DNA of 64,000 bases, taken from positions 41,302,244-41,366,243 of the forward strand of contig JARCOQ010000002.1 of assembly GCA_029207755.1 (NCBI GenBank). The letters run 5' to 3'. Each line of letters starts with the position of its first letter. Position 1 is the stretch's first letter. This document shows positions 47,001-59,130 of the stretch, piece after piece. The translations under genes were made by a program, and so were the position numbers. The notes below the pieces were generated by a model, which saw only the letters and a program-made list of their open reading frames with translations, was not told the DNA's origin and did not search any database. The stretch is from Chamaea fasciata (lineage: Eukaryota; Chordata; Aves; Passeriformes; Sylviidae).

Positions 47001-49052
47001 TTAGGCTGTGCTGTTGCTTATTGTGTTCTTTGTTATACTGAGCATCACAATATTAAAGTTTTTTCTCAAATCTGACTCTGTCCCAGGATGAAATTACTTC
47101 AATGTCTTTCTTTGTTGTTTGTTTGGGGTTTTTTGGGTTTGTTTTTTTCTTTTCTTTTGGTGAGATATTGTGCTGTAAAACATAATGAAGACTGTAATTT
47201 GGTAGGCCAAAACTGATACTATAGAAAATATAAAGCTGATTAGAAATAGCTGCAGGCATGGCACAGATGTGCACTGGGAGGTTACTCAGGGTGGAGACTC
47301 CCAAGCCTAACCAAGAGAGAATGATTTCTGTTGTGCTGTTTCAGACCAATAATAAACAATCCTTTTTAATTGTGTTTCTCAGAGTGTCAGTTTACCTTTG
47401 ACACTACATACTGCTTCATGCTTGGCCCATTCATTTGCCACCCTTGAAGCACAGACAATGGGCTGCAGCCTGTAACAGAGCAAGACAGTTTTTTCTCGTT
47501 GTTTGCAACAGCATCATTTTGAGAGAAAAGGTGGGATCTAATTCATCTTGACAGTGCATTGCCAAACATGTCAGGAAATATTTCCAAAATCTATGACATT
47601 ATGTTTGTTCCTAAACAGGCATTTACTACATATCAAATTTTATATTCATGAATATACCTATGCTATTTACTCCACTGTTGTCACAACAGAATCTCTTATA
47701 TCAACACTAATAGCTGAATTTATGTGTAATTTGCTGCACTTCATGGTTCTGAAACACAAGATTTTGAAGTAAAAATGATAGATAATGCATCTCTCTTTTT
47801 CCCATGCTGTCCTTTGGAAATATGCTTTCCTCTCTGCCCTTTCAGCTCTACACACCTTGAAATACACTGCAGCAGATGTGGTGCCATTTTTTTTTGTTAA
47901 ACACTCTCTGAGATGCTTAAGCATAAAAGATGTTATATTAAATTAAACATCACATCCAAAAATAGTTTAAGAAATGAAGGTAAGGATATTCCATTTTATC
48001 CTAAGATAAAAGAAAAAAAAAAAAAAGATTCCATTTCTTTATTTGGTACATTTTTCATTGCAAATTTGGGACAATTAGTAAAAAATCCGTGTAAAATGTT
48101 AGAGCAAATAGGTTAAAAACAATGGCTAGATATTTAATATTAACTTAGTATATAGTAAAACAAGGTAACATTTAATTTCTTTCTAATATTTTTAAGTGTG
48201 TCACTGAGCCATCCCAGGAAAAGCCAGATACATCTGAGTTACTCTGCATTTGGGACAAACTTTGCAAATGCCTATAGAGGATTGCCACATTTATGATGAA
48301 TGGGTTTTTCACGAGCCTGAGCTTACAAAGTATTGATGCTTAATATGTTACCTATAAAGTCAGTAGAGTGATATTTCCAAATTCATCAGGGCATTACAGG
48401 GACAAAACTATATAAGATTGCGATCCACAGTTAACAGCATAGATATGAAGTGCTCAAAATGAAAAATACAAGTGAAGGTACAGGCATGGAAATGGTGAAC
48501 TGAGATGGATACCTTCTTCTATCAATAAATAAAAAGAAGTCACCAGAGATGAATATTCTCTGCTACTGTCTACTGGAAATAGCCAAAAGTAGAATTTTCC
48601 ATTCCTGGGTACTTTTTCTCCCCTAGCAGCAATCAAATGACACACTGAGAGGTCTTTGGAGGATATATAGAGCATAAACCAGCAGAGTAGAGAGTAATGA
48701 GGAAAAAAAAAAATGAAAAAAGAAGGAAGGGAGAGCTGTTCTGGTTGCGGGAACAAATATATGCTTAACAGAGCCTCCTCAATGACCATCTGCACTGAGA
48801 ACTTTGTGACCTACAGCACCAGAGAAGATCTTATAGTATAATGTTGTTTACTGATATTGCAGAGCACAGGAGGAAAATTGAGTGGTCCTGGGAAGAGAAG
48901 AGATATATCCAAGAGAGCTGGAGTCATTGTAGTTGGGTGAAATGATGGAAATTTATGGCTGGGACTATCAATGTTTCACCCTAGGGCCTGAGATGACTCC
49001 ACCTTTGTATTCCCGTGCAAACACAGGTGTTTCCTGCTTGTGCGTACCTGGG
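47001..49052. other. Unannotated AT-rich sequence
   Basis: No gene or dispersed repeat recognised. There is a T/G-rich low-complexity patch at about 47105-47160 and an A run near 48011-48026. Open frames stay at 113 codons or fewer with no domain. Confidence 0.5.
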
Positions 49053-49110
49053 AGTAGGGCATAGTGGGAATTTCTATGTTTAGTAGGGCATAGTGGGAAT
49101 TTCTATGTTT
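49053..49110. repeat. Perfect two-copy 29 bp tandem duplication
   Basis: 49053-49081 and 49082-49110 are identical (agtagggcatagtgg..tgttt). The identity suggests a recent duplication. Confidence 0.97.
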
Positions 49111-51140
49111 AGTGATGCTTATTGAGCAGAGTCAGAGGAATCCAGGGAACTGACTCAAAGATTGGTACCGAGAAAGGAACATGAGCTGAAGAGGTTTATT
49201 TGTTGTTCATTTCTGTCAGCTATAGATGTGTTTTACAGATTTCCAGCAGAATTCTTCTGACTCACGATATATTCCCTTCTTTTTTTGAATGCAATGTTAT
49301 TACCAATAATCAAGGAGGCTTTCCATTTAAATTGTGTCTTCAGGATAGATTAAGCTTTTACATATGCCTGGATAGTGCCTCAGGCTAATGCTTTGTGTTA
49401 ATTGGCAATAATTCATTTGATCTATACGACATGTGGAAAATGTCTCTGATTTGTGTGGCAGTAACATATCAGTGTTAAGATGGTCTGTACAGTGTTTTTG
49501 AATTAATATTTACTTCTCAGCTTTATCATGCCCTTTTTTTTTGGGGGGGGGGGGGGAAGGGGGGAGTCTTGGTCTATATTTCCCTCTCTCCTTCCTCTTT
49601 CTGGATTTTTTCAATTCCTCCTCATACATGATGCAATAAGCCTCTAGCATGCAGAGGATCTATAGATGCTTTCTGGCTTTCACAGCTGGTGTTTGTGTGC
49701 TAACTCTATTGCTGCCACCCTTATTTCCTGCGAGAAGTTTCAAAGCACACACTCATCTCACAGAGAAATATGGTAGAAATGTCCATATTTCTGTAATCAT
49801 TGGGTGTGTATTAAGACACCTTTAATTGCCAGATACTACCAGAAAGTTCAGTTCTCCTATGTGCAAATCTGTCTCCTCTCTATTTTACATCCCTTTCCTA
49901 TGCCAGCATGCCTACCACAGGCAGTGCTGCAGTGATATGGCAGAACACAGCTGGTGCGGGAAGAGGCTTCCAAAAAGCAGATTTTAGTGTACAGTGTAAA
50001 AGACAAAAATTGACTCAACTAAATTTTTTTGAGAAATCATGAAATCTGCTATCTGAAAGCCGTGTTACTGAAATAACTGACTTCATCTCCTTGCTGTCAG
50101 AAATGAGACTTGCTGTGAAGAGACAGTTTGTGCTGTGTCTGGTAAGCACAACAGGAAAATTTTGGGCCTGCAACACATCATAAGCCACAACAAATGACCT
50201 TGCACAGCACACCTGCAAAGGCTGGCTCACACAGTAACATAGCAAAACTTGACATGATGTTGAAAGCATGTCATAAGCAAATGAAAAGAAGTATCTAATG
50301 CAGGTAGCATCCAGCTTTCACTGCAATCTATGCTCCTGAAAACTTTGCATGGATACCTTTGTCTCTGGTGAGCTAAAAGAGGCTTGACTCTTGGGGTTGC
50401 ATGGGAAACTCAGCCAACCAGCTCTTCTTTGCTTTATCCTTTCACTTGTAGTATGATGGTGCCACCCTGCAGCTGAAATAGAAGGTAATAAAGAAAACAG
50501 AGCTCACAAGTAAAGGGCAGATAATTGCAGGTGCCCAAAAATCAAGCATTGATCATAGACATATGTAGCCAGGTAAATCTTAACCATAAGACTTAGATTG
50601 TATGATGAGAAAATTCTATTCACTTCAACTATTCTAAAAACAACACTTGAAATATTTCGCTACAAAATAAATTAAATGTGAGAAATATGAATGCTATATT
50701 GGAGTTATATACAGTGTCCATTCTATTTCAATGTTAAATGTACCCTTCAAATGCTGTGCATAGGCAATTTCCAGCTTTGGTTATTTGGGCACATTAATAT
50801 TTGAACCCTCAGGCAAAAAGCATTGGCTGATTACTGTTCATTAATGTATCTTTCCTGTGGCCATTAATCTAATATTTCCTTGGGTATACATCACCTGTAT
50901 TTTTATACAAAAATTCTTTCTTGGTTAAACATGAAATACAAGTCAAAACAGAGATAATGGAAATGGGACATATCCTGGGATATAACTCCTTCAATGTTGA
51001 AAGACAACAGAACAACCACTGAGATAATGCAGAAATTATTAGTGCCACCTATCGGCAGGCAATGCAAACTTTGCAAGCCATAAAGCAGAAAAATAATACA
51101 AGAATAAAATGTTAATTGGTTTCCCAAAGAGAAACTGCCT
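49111..51140. other. Unannotated sequence with a long G run
   Basis: No gene recognised. A T9-G14 run at about 49534-49556 is followed by more G. Confidence 0.5.
49543..49565. repeat. G-run (possible G-quadruplex)
   Basis: 14 consecutive G (49543-49556), AA, then further G runs to about 49564. This could fold into a quadruplex on the plus strand. Confidence 0.8.
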
Positions 51141-51142
51141 TT

Positions 51143-51143
<1 letters not shown>

Positions 51144-51183
<40 letters not shown>
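51144..51183. repeat. Poly-A tract (40 bp)
   Basis: 40 uninterrupted A, followed by an A-rich CAAACC-type stretch. No retrocopy body is recognisable 5' of it. Confidence 0.95.
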
Positions 51184-51184
<1 letters not shown>

Positions 51185-51899
51185 AAACCAAAAAACAAGG
51201 TGGTGTTCTTTTTTTTTCCTGGCGTTCTTGTATATTTTATTGTCCTCCATGCAATTTGAAAAATATTTATAGGAACAGCGACTTTTAGGTTGATAATGAA
51301 GATGGAAGCGAAAACAACATTTCAAATTATGAATGCTACTAATTAAAGTGAGAAGCATTATTCTAAAGATTCTGACTTTATTCTAGAGATTTTTGCTTCT
51401 TCATTCAGGAAGGAAAATGAAAAATATTATTCACTTATCTAGCCAAATAGTATAGGGTAGAGAAGATGAAAAATAATCTATTCATAGTCTTTTTGAGAAT
51501 AACATTGCTCATTATCAAAATCCACTGAAAGATTAATCTTTTTGCTATTTTTTTTATTATAGGCTATGAAAATTTTTAAAGAGATCTTTTAAAGCAAGCC
51601 AAATTTTTAATGAAAGATATGACAGATATGAAAGTAACAAACATTTTAGAGGAAACACAATAAGGTTTTGTGACCCTCTGCACTTGACACAGCCAAAGTG
51701 TGAGTATACTTACTTCTATGCTTATTATATAAAAGGAAATATTGTTTTGAAGTCAAGATAAATATGTGAATATGAGTATGAATGTAACATCTGGAAGGTC
51801 AATCAATTTGTTGAACCCTATGATTCTTCCTGTAGGTTTAGTAAGCACCATGTCAATTGCTTCTCCCCAATCTTGAAGAAAAGTTAAAGAGCACGAACT

Positions 51900-52470
51900 G
51901 TACATGACTTCACAGAGTCTTTCCAGTTTGACAGTGAACTATTGGCAAGTGATTTATCAGTAAATTGATTCAAGTCTTTCTGTGCCCATTTTCTATAGTT
52001 TTGTTTGGAACAGACTTCCTTGGCTTAAATATGAGAATATTACGAGGCAGTGTTAAAAGCTATGTGTGACATCTGCTGCTTCTTTTCTATCTACAATTGC
52101 TCTCTCACAGAAGAAAATTAGATTATTCTGATACAATTTTGTTTTGACAAATCCATGTTGACAGTGACTAATTTCCTTGGGTTTTTTTAGAAGCTTACAA
52201 ATAGTTTGATTGTTTGTTCTAGCATTCTTCCAGGAAATGAAGTTTATCTAATTTCCTAAAATTGTTTCACATTTCTTTCAAAGATCAGTACTGCATTCTT
52301 TCTTGATCATCACCTATTGTCTTTGACTTTTTAGAGCTACTTCTATCATCTTTGATGTTTCATCAGCTTATTCTTCAATTATCACAGCATCACAGCTAAT
52401 TGAAAACATCTAACTTTGTAATAGGTATTTAAACTATTCCATCCCACTTAGAGTCATGGCCTTAAATTTT
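51900..52470 (-). mobile_element. Ancient CR1-type LINE ORF2 remnant, minus strand
   Basis: On the minus strand the bases 52160-52141 read QHGFVK, the RT-domain signature before motif A. The same frame continues downstream with a NNL block, VDRKEAADV in place of the usual Val-Asp-rich stretch, and then a stop where motif A should begin. Upstream, a decayed stretch around 52200-52240 sits where the NYRPVSL..PGK..E block is expected. Divergence is much greater than in the avian CR1 copies elsewhere in the window, so this is an old insertion. The edges are indistinct and the copy is dead. Confidence 0.75.
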
Positions 52471-55400
52471 CCCTGTTGTTACTTATTGTTGCAATATTGA
52501 AATGCCTCTCATCCTCATAAATACAAGTTATTCAGAAAAAGTACTAAAAACGAGTCAATCATCTCTAGAGTGGTATTTTTTTAAACTGATATTTAGTTTG
52601 CTTTTGTCCTTTTTTATGTGACGAAAAAACGATTTTTATCATCAGCATGGTGTTTGGGAGTAAAATCTATTGTGTGCCTTCATAATTTTTGATTCTGCCA
52701 CATCATATTTATGCAATGCTTCCCTACCCTAAGGAAGTGACCCAGCTTCACCTTTTCAGATGCTGCCTGAAAAGGTCAAGATTTAGCAAATCTTATACTA
52801 TCTGTTCTGCATTAGTTTGGATTTATACCCTTAATGATGCTCCCTTAGGTAACTCCTAGATTTCTTGAATTCCAATGTTTTACTAGAAAATTCTTGTTTA
52901 CTGAAGCCTACTTTTCTGAAATCTGATACCTTTATTTTGCTCTTCTTTCTTTTTCCTTTCCTCTGTCTCATGAAGTATTAATGCATGACTTTTCCCATTC
53001 ACCCATGCCTCTTACCCTTATGCTCTTGACCAATTCTTCCCTAGTCACTACAACAAGGAAAAAAGTCTCTCTTTCAGTTGAGCTGTTTGCCATCTACATT
53101 TGTGAGTGTCACCAGGTCATTGCAAGGACTTTGTGGCCAGTTTACATCTTTTCCCAAAGGAAGTACACAAAGCTAAAATGCCTTGCTATCCTCAAATCCT
53201 GACATCAGTATAATTTTGCCATTTGATCACAATTATTTTGAATATTTATGATGATAGTCTGTTGTTTACCCTTCTCTTTTGACAATGCTCTTTTTAGAGT
53301 GTTTTTAAAAATTATTTTAAAGAGTCATATAAGTACGGCAAAAAGACAGAAACCTATCAGATAGAATTCATAACACAGACAATATCCTCCAGCAATCAGA
53401 CTAGGCCCAGCCAACACTGGGATAACTCACTGAGGGCATTGAAAATAGACATATCTCTCTAAACTTTGAGTCAGAAACACTTTCCATAAGGCTCTTCCCA
53501 AGCACTGTTCATTACAATATTCAAGGCAGGATTTTTCAGTTTGCTGCAGTGAAAGTTGAGTTACTTACCTGGTTATTTATAAGAAGATTATCTTTTTGTT
53601 TTTAAAATCACCTTTTTCAAAGTACAATTTAAAAAATCATAGGTAGTTTTTGCCAGAAAAATAAAAAAAAAAAGACTCTCAAAGACTCTTCATATCAGTA
53701 AATATAACAAATTAGGTAAAAATCAATAGAATTTCTTCTCTAGTTATGTTTGTGAGATAGATATAGATTTCCATTTAATCAAAATTAATTCCTTACCTTT
53801 TAGCAGTTCTGAAGCTCAATAACTGTCTTGAAAAGGTCTTATTTCTTGCTGTCTGAAGTCAGAGGGAATTTTGCTGCTAACTTCAATGAAGAAAGATTTC
53901 ACCTGAAGCAGTTCAGTCTAATGATATCTTAATAAAATGCTGAAGATTAGTTTGAGCTTTATTACGTCAGACATCTGCATTCACATCTCTCTAGTCCAAG
54001 GATCTTCTATTTATAAAGTGAATACAACTGAAAGGCTGCTGATTATCAAGGTGATGGAATCTATACTAGAGCAGACCCTTCCCTTTTAAAGTATTTATGG
54101 CTAGAGTTCCACAGGCTTTTTGGTTTTGTGAGGGGGAATTTTCAGCTGTACATCTTTCACTGCTGCTGGCAGATATGATGTAGGGGACTGAAGTTCAGCA
54201 ATCAGCTAATTGATTACAGCCTCTGGCTCAGTGCTTGCCACAATCTCCCTTTTTGCCTCTCTGATTTTCACAGCATCACTAGCTTATCTCTTCTTTCCCT
54301 TCAGTACAGCTATCTTGTGTTAGAACTAAACAAATACTATAAACTACAGAATGCAGGTGCTTCACTTCTTTGTTTTCTCTTTTGGCATTTCAGTAGAAAA
54401 GGAGACCCTTAGGTGCTGTTGAGTGGTAGCGTTATTTTGTTAGGGAACTAACAGACAGCCCAGAGGGACTTTTCAGAAGTCATGGCAATGTCATATGGCT
54501 CCCCAGTGACACTGGACTGCATCACGTACCTCACACACAGCCATCTGATGCTGCTGAATCTGAGAAACAGCCATAAACATTGCAGTTATGGTGACCATTA
54601 TCTTTCTCCTGAGGGATTTCACTCTTTCCTGAGAATCTCCAGAGGGATGGCACACCAGCACTGCAGGACACCAGATAATGATCTCAGACACTGAGGCAGA
54701 CAGGTAGGATAGGGGTGGCTAAAAATAGTTCTCAACAGCCTTTTTGTAGCATGGCATTTCATTTGGGTTGATAGAAGCATAATTCTGATCCGTTTCTTTG
54801 ATTAAAACAGTCTTCTTTGATTAAAAAACAATAAAAAGTCCCCTGGCAAGAGAAACACCACTGAGTTGCAAGGCAAACCGTGACACCTCAGAACTCATCT
54901 TAAAGAACAAATGTATTACCCTACTGTCTTTGTCTCTCTTAAGATTTTGGTTCTCTTTAAAAGGCTATATAAAAAAATATTTTTGTTGATTCCAAAACTG
55001 GTAAAGCTTTTGAGTACTACAAGCTGGAGAAAATGTCACTGCACCTGCCTTCTTCATGTAAACTTTCCTTTCACTTCCTATGTGGAATGGTTTCACACAG
55101 GAGACTGGATTTGAACTGACCTGGTGTGGAAGATCCTACATTTTTATCTTGCTGCTAAGTTATTGACCAAAATATTGAATTTTTTTCTGCATGACATGTG
55201 CTGTGAGGCAGACTTATTGCAATTTTTTTAAAAGATAACACCATGGGGTAAGCATTTTCACTGAAAACCTTGAGCAGGTTGTTGAAAATATTGTAGATTG
55301 AAGTATTATCAGGATTTTCTCAGACTACTGCTGTGAAGTGTCATTTCATTTTTGAGGAATGACGCATTAATGAATAAATCAGAAAATGTGTTAAAGTAAA

Positions 55401-56190
55401 TAGCCATAGCAAACCCAACTCTCTCCCACTTTAGTACATACTGCCCTTTCTAAATGCTGAAATAACTTCTGGTTACATCTATAAAAGAAATCTCTGAGAC
55501 CACTGTTAGTTTAGCCTTAATACCTTAGCATTAAAATTGAATGTGTGGAATTTTATTTAAGGTTATATTTTTCAGGTGGATACAAGAATAATTTCTTTGT
55601 CGTTACGACACAAAAAAGCCTCCTGAGCATGTAAATCCATGCATCTATTCCCACTGCTCAAACAAGAAAAAAATCCCACAAATTTGTTTTCTATCTTTCT
55701 AAATACATAACACTGTATTTATGAAAGAAATTATTTAAGGAAAACTAATAAGATTGACTTCATGACACAGAAGTGTGATATCCTTCATACCATCACAGAT
55801 ATGGTGGAATGAAGGCAAGTGGAAACTCACAAAAGTCTCATAAAGGATGTCTCAAGGGGTTCTTTGGAAGCTTTTCTTTTTTTGATGGAAAGCAAACACT
55901 AAACCAGCTTCAGGACAGAAGGTCAGCTCTAGTATGCAATATCCAATCCAGTGCAGGTTACAAGTAAATCAGTCTGCTCCCTCAGTTCCAGGAATTCTCT
56001 CAAAAAAATAAAGAGTTTTTATTGCTTAAAGGCGCATTGTGCTATTAATTGAACTCCTCAGTGTGTTGAGAATTCTGTAGTACAGCTCTAGCATAGCATC
56101 CCCTCAAAGCTTCCTCTAAACAGGGCTTTGTTGAGCTTTGCATTTATTTTCTAAGGAAGAACTAGACGGGGATTGCTGGAAACATGCTCT
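52471..56190. other. Unannotated AT-rich sequence
   Basis: No supported gene. Faint LINE-like decay may continue from the RT remnant to about 52630. Opposing short frames at 54482-54694 have no domain. Confidence 0.45.
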
Positions 56191-56510
56191 TCATTTTTAC
56201 CCTGGGCCACAGAAGAGTCTGCTAATGTGGACTCCTGTGTGATGGAGGTCCAAGGGGAGCTTTGAGGAACCAGTGGGTGAGTGATGGTTTAGATGTGCAG
56301 CATCTCGTGGCCTGAGCTTCACGGAGCTGGTGCTAAGCTGCTGCAGTTCTGGGCATCCCCACAGGATCGGGGTTAAGCAGCAGATTAGTCCCAGCCCTGC
56401 ACAGTTACAGAGCACCACAGGACTGGCGCCTGAAGATAAGCTCGGCACTTGTGAAGCTTCCCTCATAGCAAACCCGGGAGACACCACCAATGGGATGATG
56501 ATGATAAAGG
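56190..56510. other. Local GC-richer island, unidentified
   Basis: This ~320 bp patch is clearly richer in G+C and in CpG (for example ctcgtgg, gatcgggg, ggcgcc, ctcggc, cccggg) than its AT-rich surroundings. It carries a 124-codon minus-strand open frame (56197-56571) with no recognised domain. It may be a fragment of a retroelement, a retrocopy or a regulatory element. I recognise none of these. Confidence 0.35.
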
Positions 56511-58424
56511 TGTAATATTCATGAGTATCAACAAAAGCCTGATCTTTGTTTTCTTGCCAATTGTCTGACACAGGACAGAGTTGTGAAAAGCTAATCAGAG
56601 AACTACTCAGGAAACTGGAATTTCCCTCATGGACACTTTTGTGGGGATACAGAAAAAACGCTTATGTTTTCCCTGGTGGATACTTCACACCATTAAATGA
56701 ACAACAAATTACTTCCTCACATCCCTTGACTGCCTTCCAGCTTAACCGTGTTAAAACAGTAGAGTGCTAAAATCATTCTTAGGAGATGAAGGAGCATGGC
56801 CATGTTTTGAAGTGAATAAACATGTAATAGCAAAAGTGCTGCTTACCAACGTGAAACAAATTAGTTTTAAAAGGTAAGATGTTACTTCTTTCTTTCTTGT
56901 TTTTAATTTTAAATTTCCCAAGGGCTAAGAAAAAAGGAAGTAGAGAAGTTGTCTATTTTTCTGTAATGTCCACTTCAAAACCTGAAATTACATTTTAGTG
57001 AAATCTTCTTTCCTAGAGGAATATTGTCCAGGAATGAAATATTTTTGTACCAAAGTATAATTTTGAAAGAAGAACAAATTGTTGCTTCTTGTGTTTTGAC
57101 TGGATGGACACTATCTGTACTTAAGAGCATTGCTAATATTGACTGACTATAAAAACCAACCAAAACAGAGAAAGCAGAGAGGAGAAACCTTTTGAAGCCT
57201 TAGACCAGGGGTGTGCTTTACTTAAATTATAATGAGCAATATAGAAAGGCAGTTGTCAGATAATACTATGTGGAAAATCTAGTTTTGGTCTGCAAGGTAC
57301 AGACTTATGTTCATTTATAGCCTTGTCTTGATCTACAGAAGGACCAGAGTATACTGGATTTATGAGAGCAGTTCCTCAGTACTTTTCTAGTTCTCTAAAG
57401 GTTAAGGAGAAACTACTAGCACTTGTGAAGGATACAATTTCATAGTCAATCACATCTCTGGACTCAAACATCAATGACAAATCTTGGCAGAAATGCAGCA
57501 TTGCAAGTTCCTGTTCAGAAAAATGAGAATATTATTAAGGAAAAAAAAACCATACTTTTTTTGTCTGGTTTGGCAAACTTTGTCTCTGTAATTGGTAAAT
57601 TAAGATGCCACAAAAATGTGACAGAATTAAAAATAGAAAAAAATACTGTTCATTTAGAGATATTTGGAAATGTTGGTGAGGTATATATCTAAATCTTGAT
57701 ATTTTTCTCTATTTTGTGACTTACACTCAGGAAAGTATTTTCCTGAACTGTTTTCAGACCAGTACAGCCAAAGGTTCAGTTGAATAACAAATTTCAATTT
57801 CCATCTGTTCACTGGTGCCTCACAAGAAATAAATCTATGCTGCTGGTGTACTTTTTAATAACATTTGCCAAAAGCAAGGATCAAATTGTGTGTATGAAGA
57901 GTTCCCTGAGTATACCTGTGGGATGGAGGTTGCAATGGAAGCACATTGATAAGACACCTGTAGGAGATCACACTGCTGCTGCACACACCCATTGTCTCTA
58001 CCCCACAAGCATGCAGATCATTTCTAAGCACAGAAATGCCAGTTGCAGAAGCTCTGGAAAGCTTGTTACCTTCATAAGCTCTGCAGACAAAGCAGATAAA
58101 GTTTAGAAAAACAAAGGAATTTGTTGGTTCTGTAGCCCAACTGACTCCCCAAAACAGCCTCTACGCTACCAGGTGGCCTTCTATCCTTCTGAACATGACC
58201 ACTTCATTTAGCAGACCGTGACAGAAGAGCACCTGAAAGAACTACAGTCCAAGACCTGAAACAGTGCTCTGAGAGGAAACAGGAGTGGACACCAGATGCT
58301 TAAGGCAGTTGTATATGTATATAGGTTATATAGGTACTAACAAGAAAAATTCGAATGCAATAAGTATCTGATAATTATTTGTTTAAGGATTTCTTAAATC
58401 AGGCATGACTTCAAATACCTGTAT
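56511..58424. other. Unannotated AT-rich sequence
   Basis: No supported feature. A 108-codon frame at 57780-58106 is unrecognised. Confidence 0.5.
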
Positions 58425-59130
58425 TTAACAGCCCCTGATAGATTTATTTTTATTCTTCCTGTAAATTTGTCTGAATCCGTTTCTACCTTTGTTCTTCATA
58501 ATATACTGTGGCAATGAGTTCCACATTTTAATTGCAACCATGTTAAAAAAATTCTTCACTTGTTTGAAACCTGCTGATTGAAAAATATCACTTGACAACT
58601 TCTTGCTCTCTTTCAGAGCTAATGAATGATCATCACTCCTGATTTTATAAACTTGTACCATACCACAGTTTTTTCCAAATTGGAAGTCTTATTTTGTTTA
58701 AACTCCTTTAAAACCAGAGCTGTTCTGCGCTGTTGCTCATCCTTGTCACATTCCTTCCTACTTTTCTATTTCTGCCTAACACTTTTCAGATGGGACTATT
58801 AGAATGCACTGTATTACTAAAAAATATAAATGTCCTAGTGATTTATATGCTGCCTTAATGATGTTTTCTGTTTCATTCTACCTTCTTCCCCTAACAACTT
58901 CTAATATCACATTTTGCCTTTCTGGGCTTACCGAGCGTTAAGTTCTCTTCAAAGAACAATCATCACAATTTTGTGATTCTTTCGATCGTAACAAATTTTG
59001 CAATCATATTTGTATCTGCATAGATACGATTGCTTTTCTCATTGAGCAGTATTTTGTATTTCATTGACCATTTTACTGTCAGTCAATTACCAACTGACAC
59101 TATCAATCCCAGAATCCCTCTGCTTCTCTT
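58425..59130 (-). mobile_element. Ancient CR1/L3-like LINE, minus strand
   Basis: Blocks 'tggcaatgagttccacattt', 'gttaaaaaaattcttcactt', 'gtttgaaacctgctgattg', 'ctcctgattttataaactt', 'gatttatatgctgccttaat', 'gatgttttctgttt' and 'cattgagcagtattttgta' follow the order of an old amniote CR1-class element read in reverse. The minus-strand frame at 58661-58425 contains NFF....KMWNSLPQ, matching the C-terminal ORF2 pattern of CR1 elements (..FF..R....WN.LP..). It is heavily mutated but about 700 bp long. Confidence 0.82.

Noticed and set aside
51144..51183. Poly-A tract considered as the tail of a processed pseudogene
   Set aside because: No gene-like body or target-site duplication recognisable next to it.
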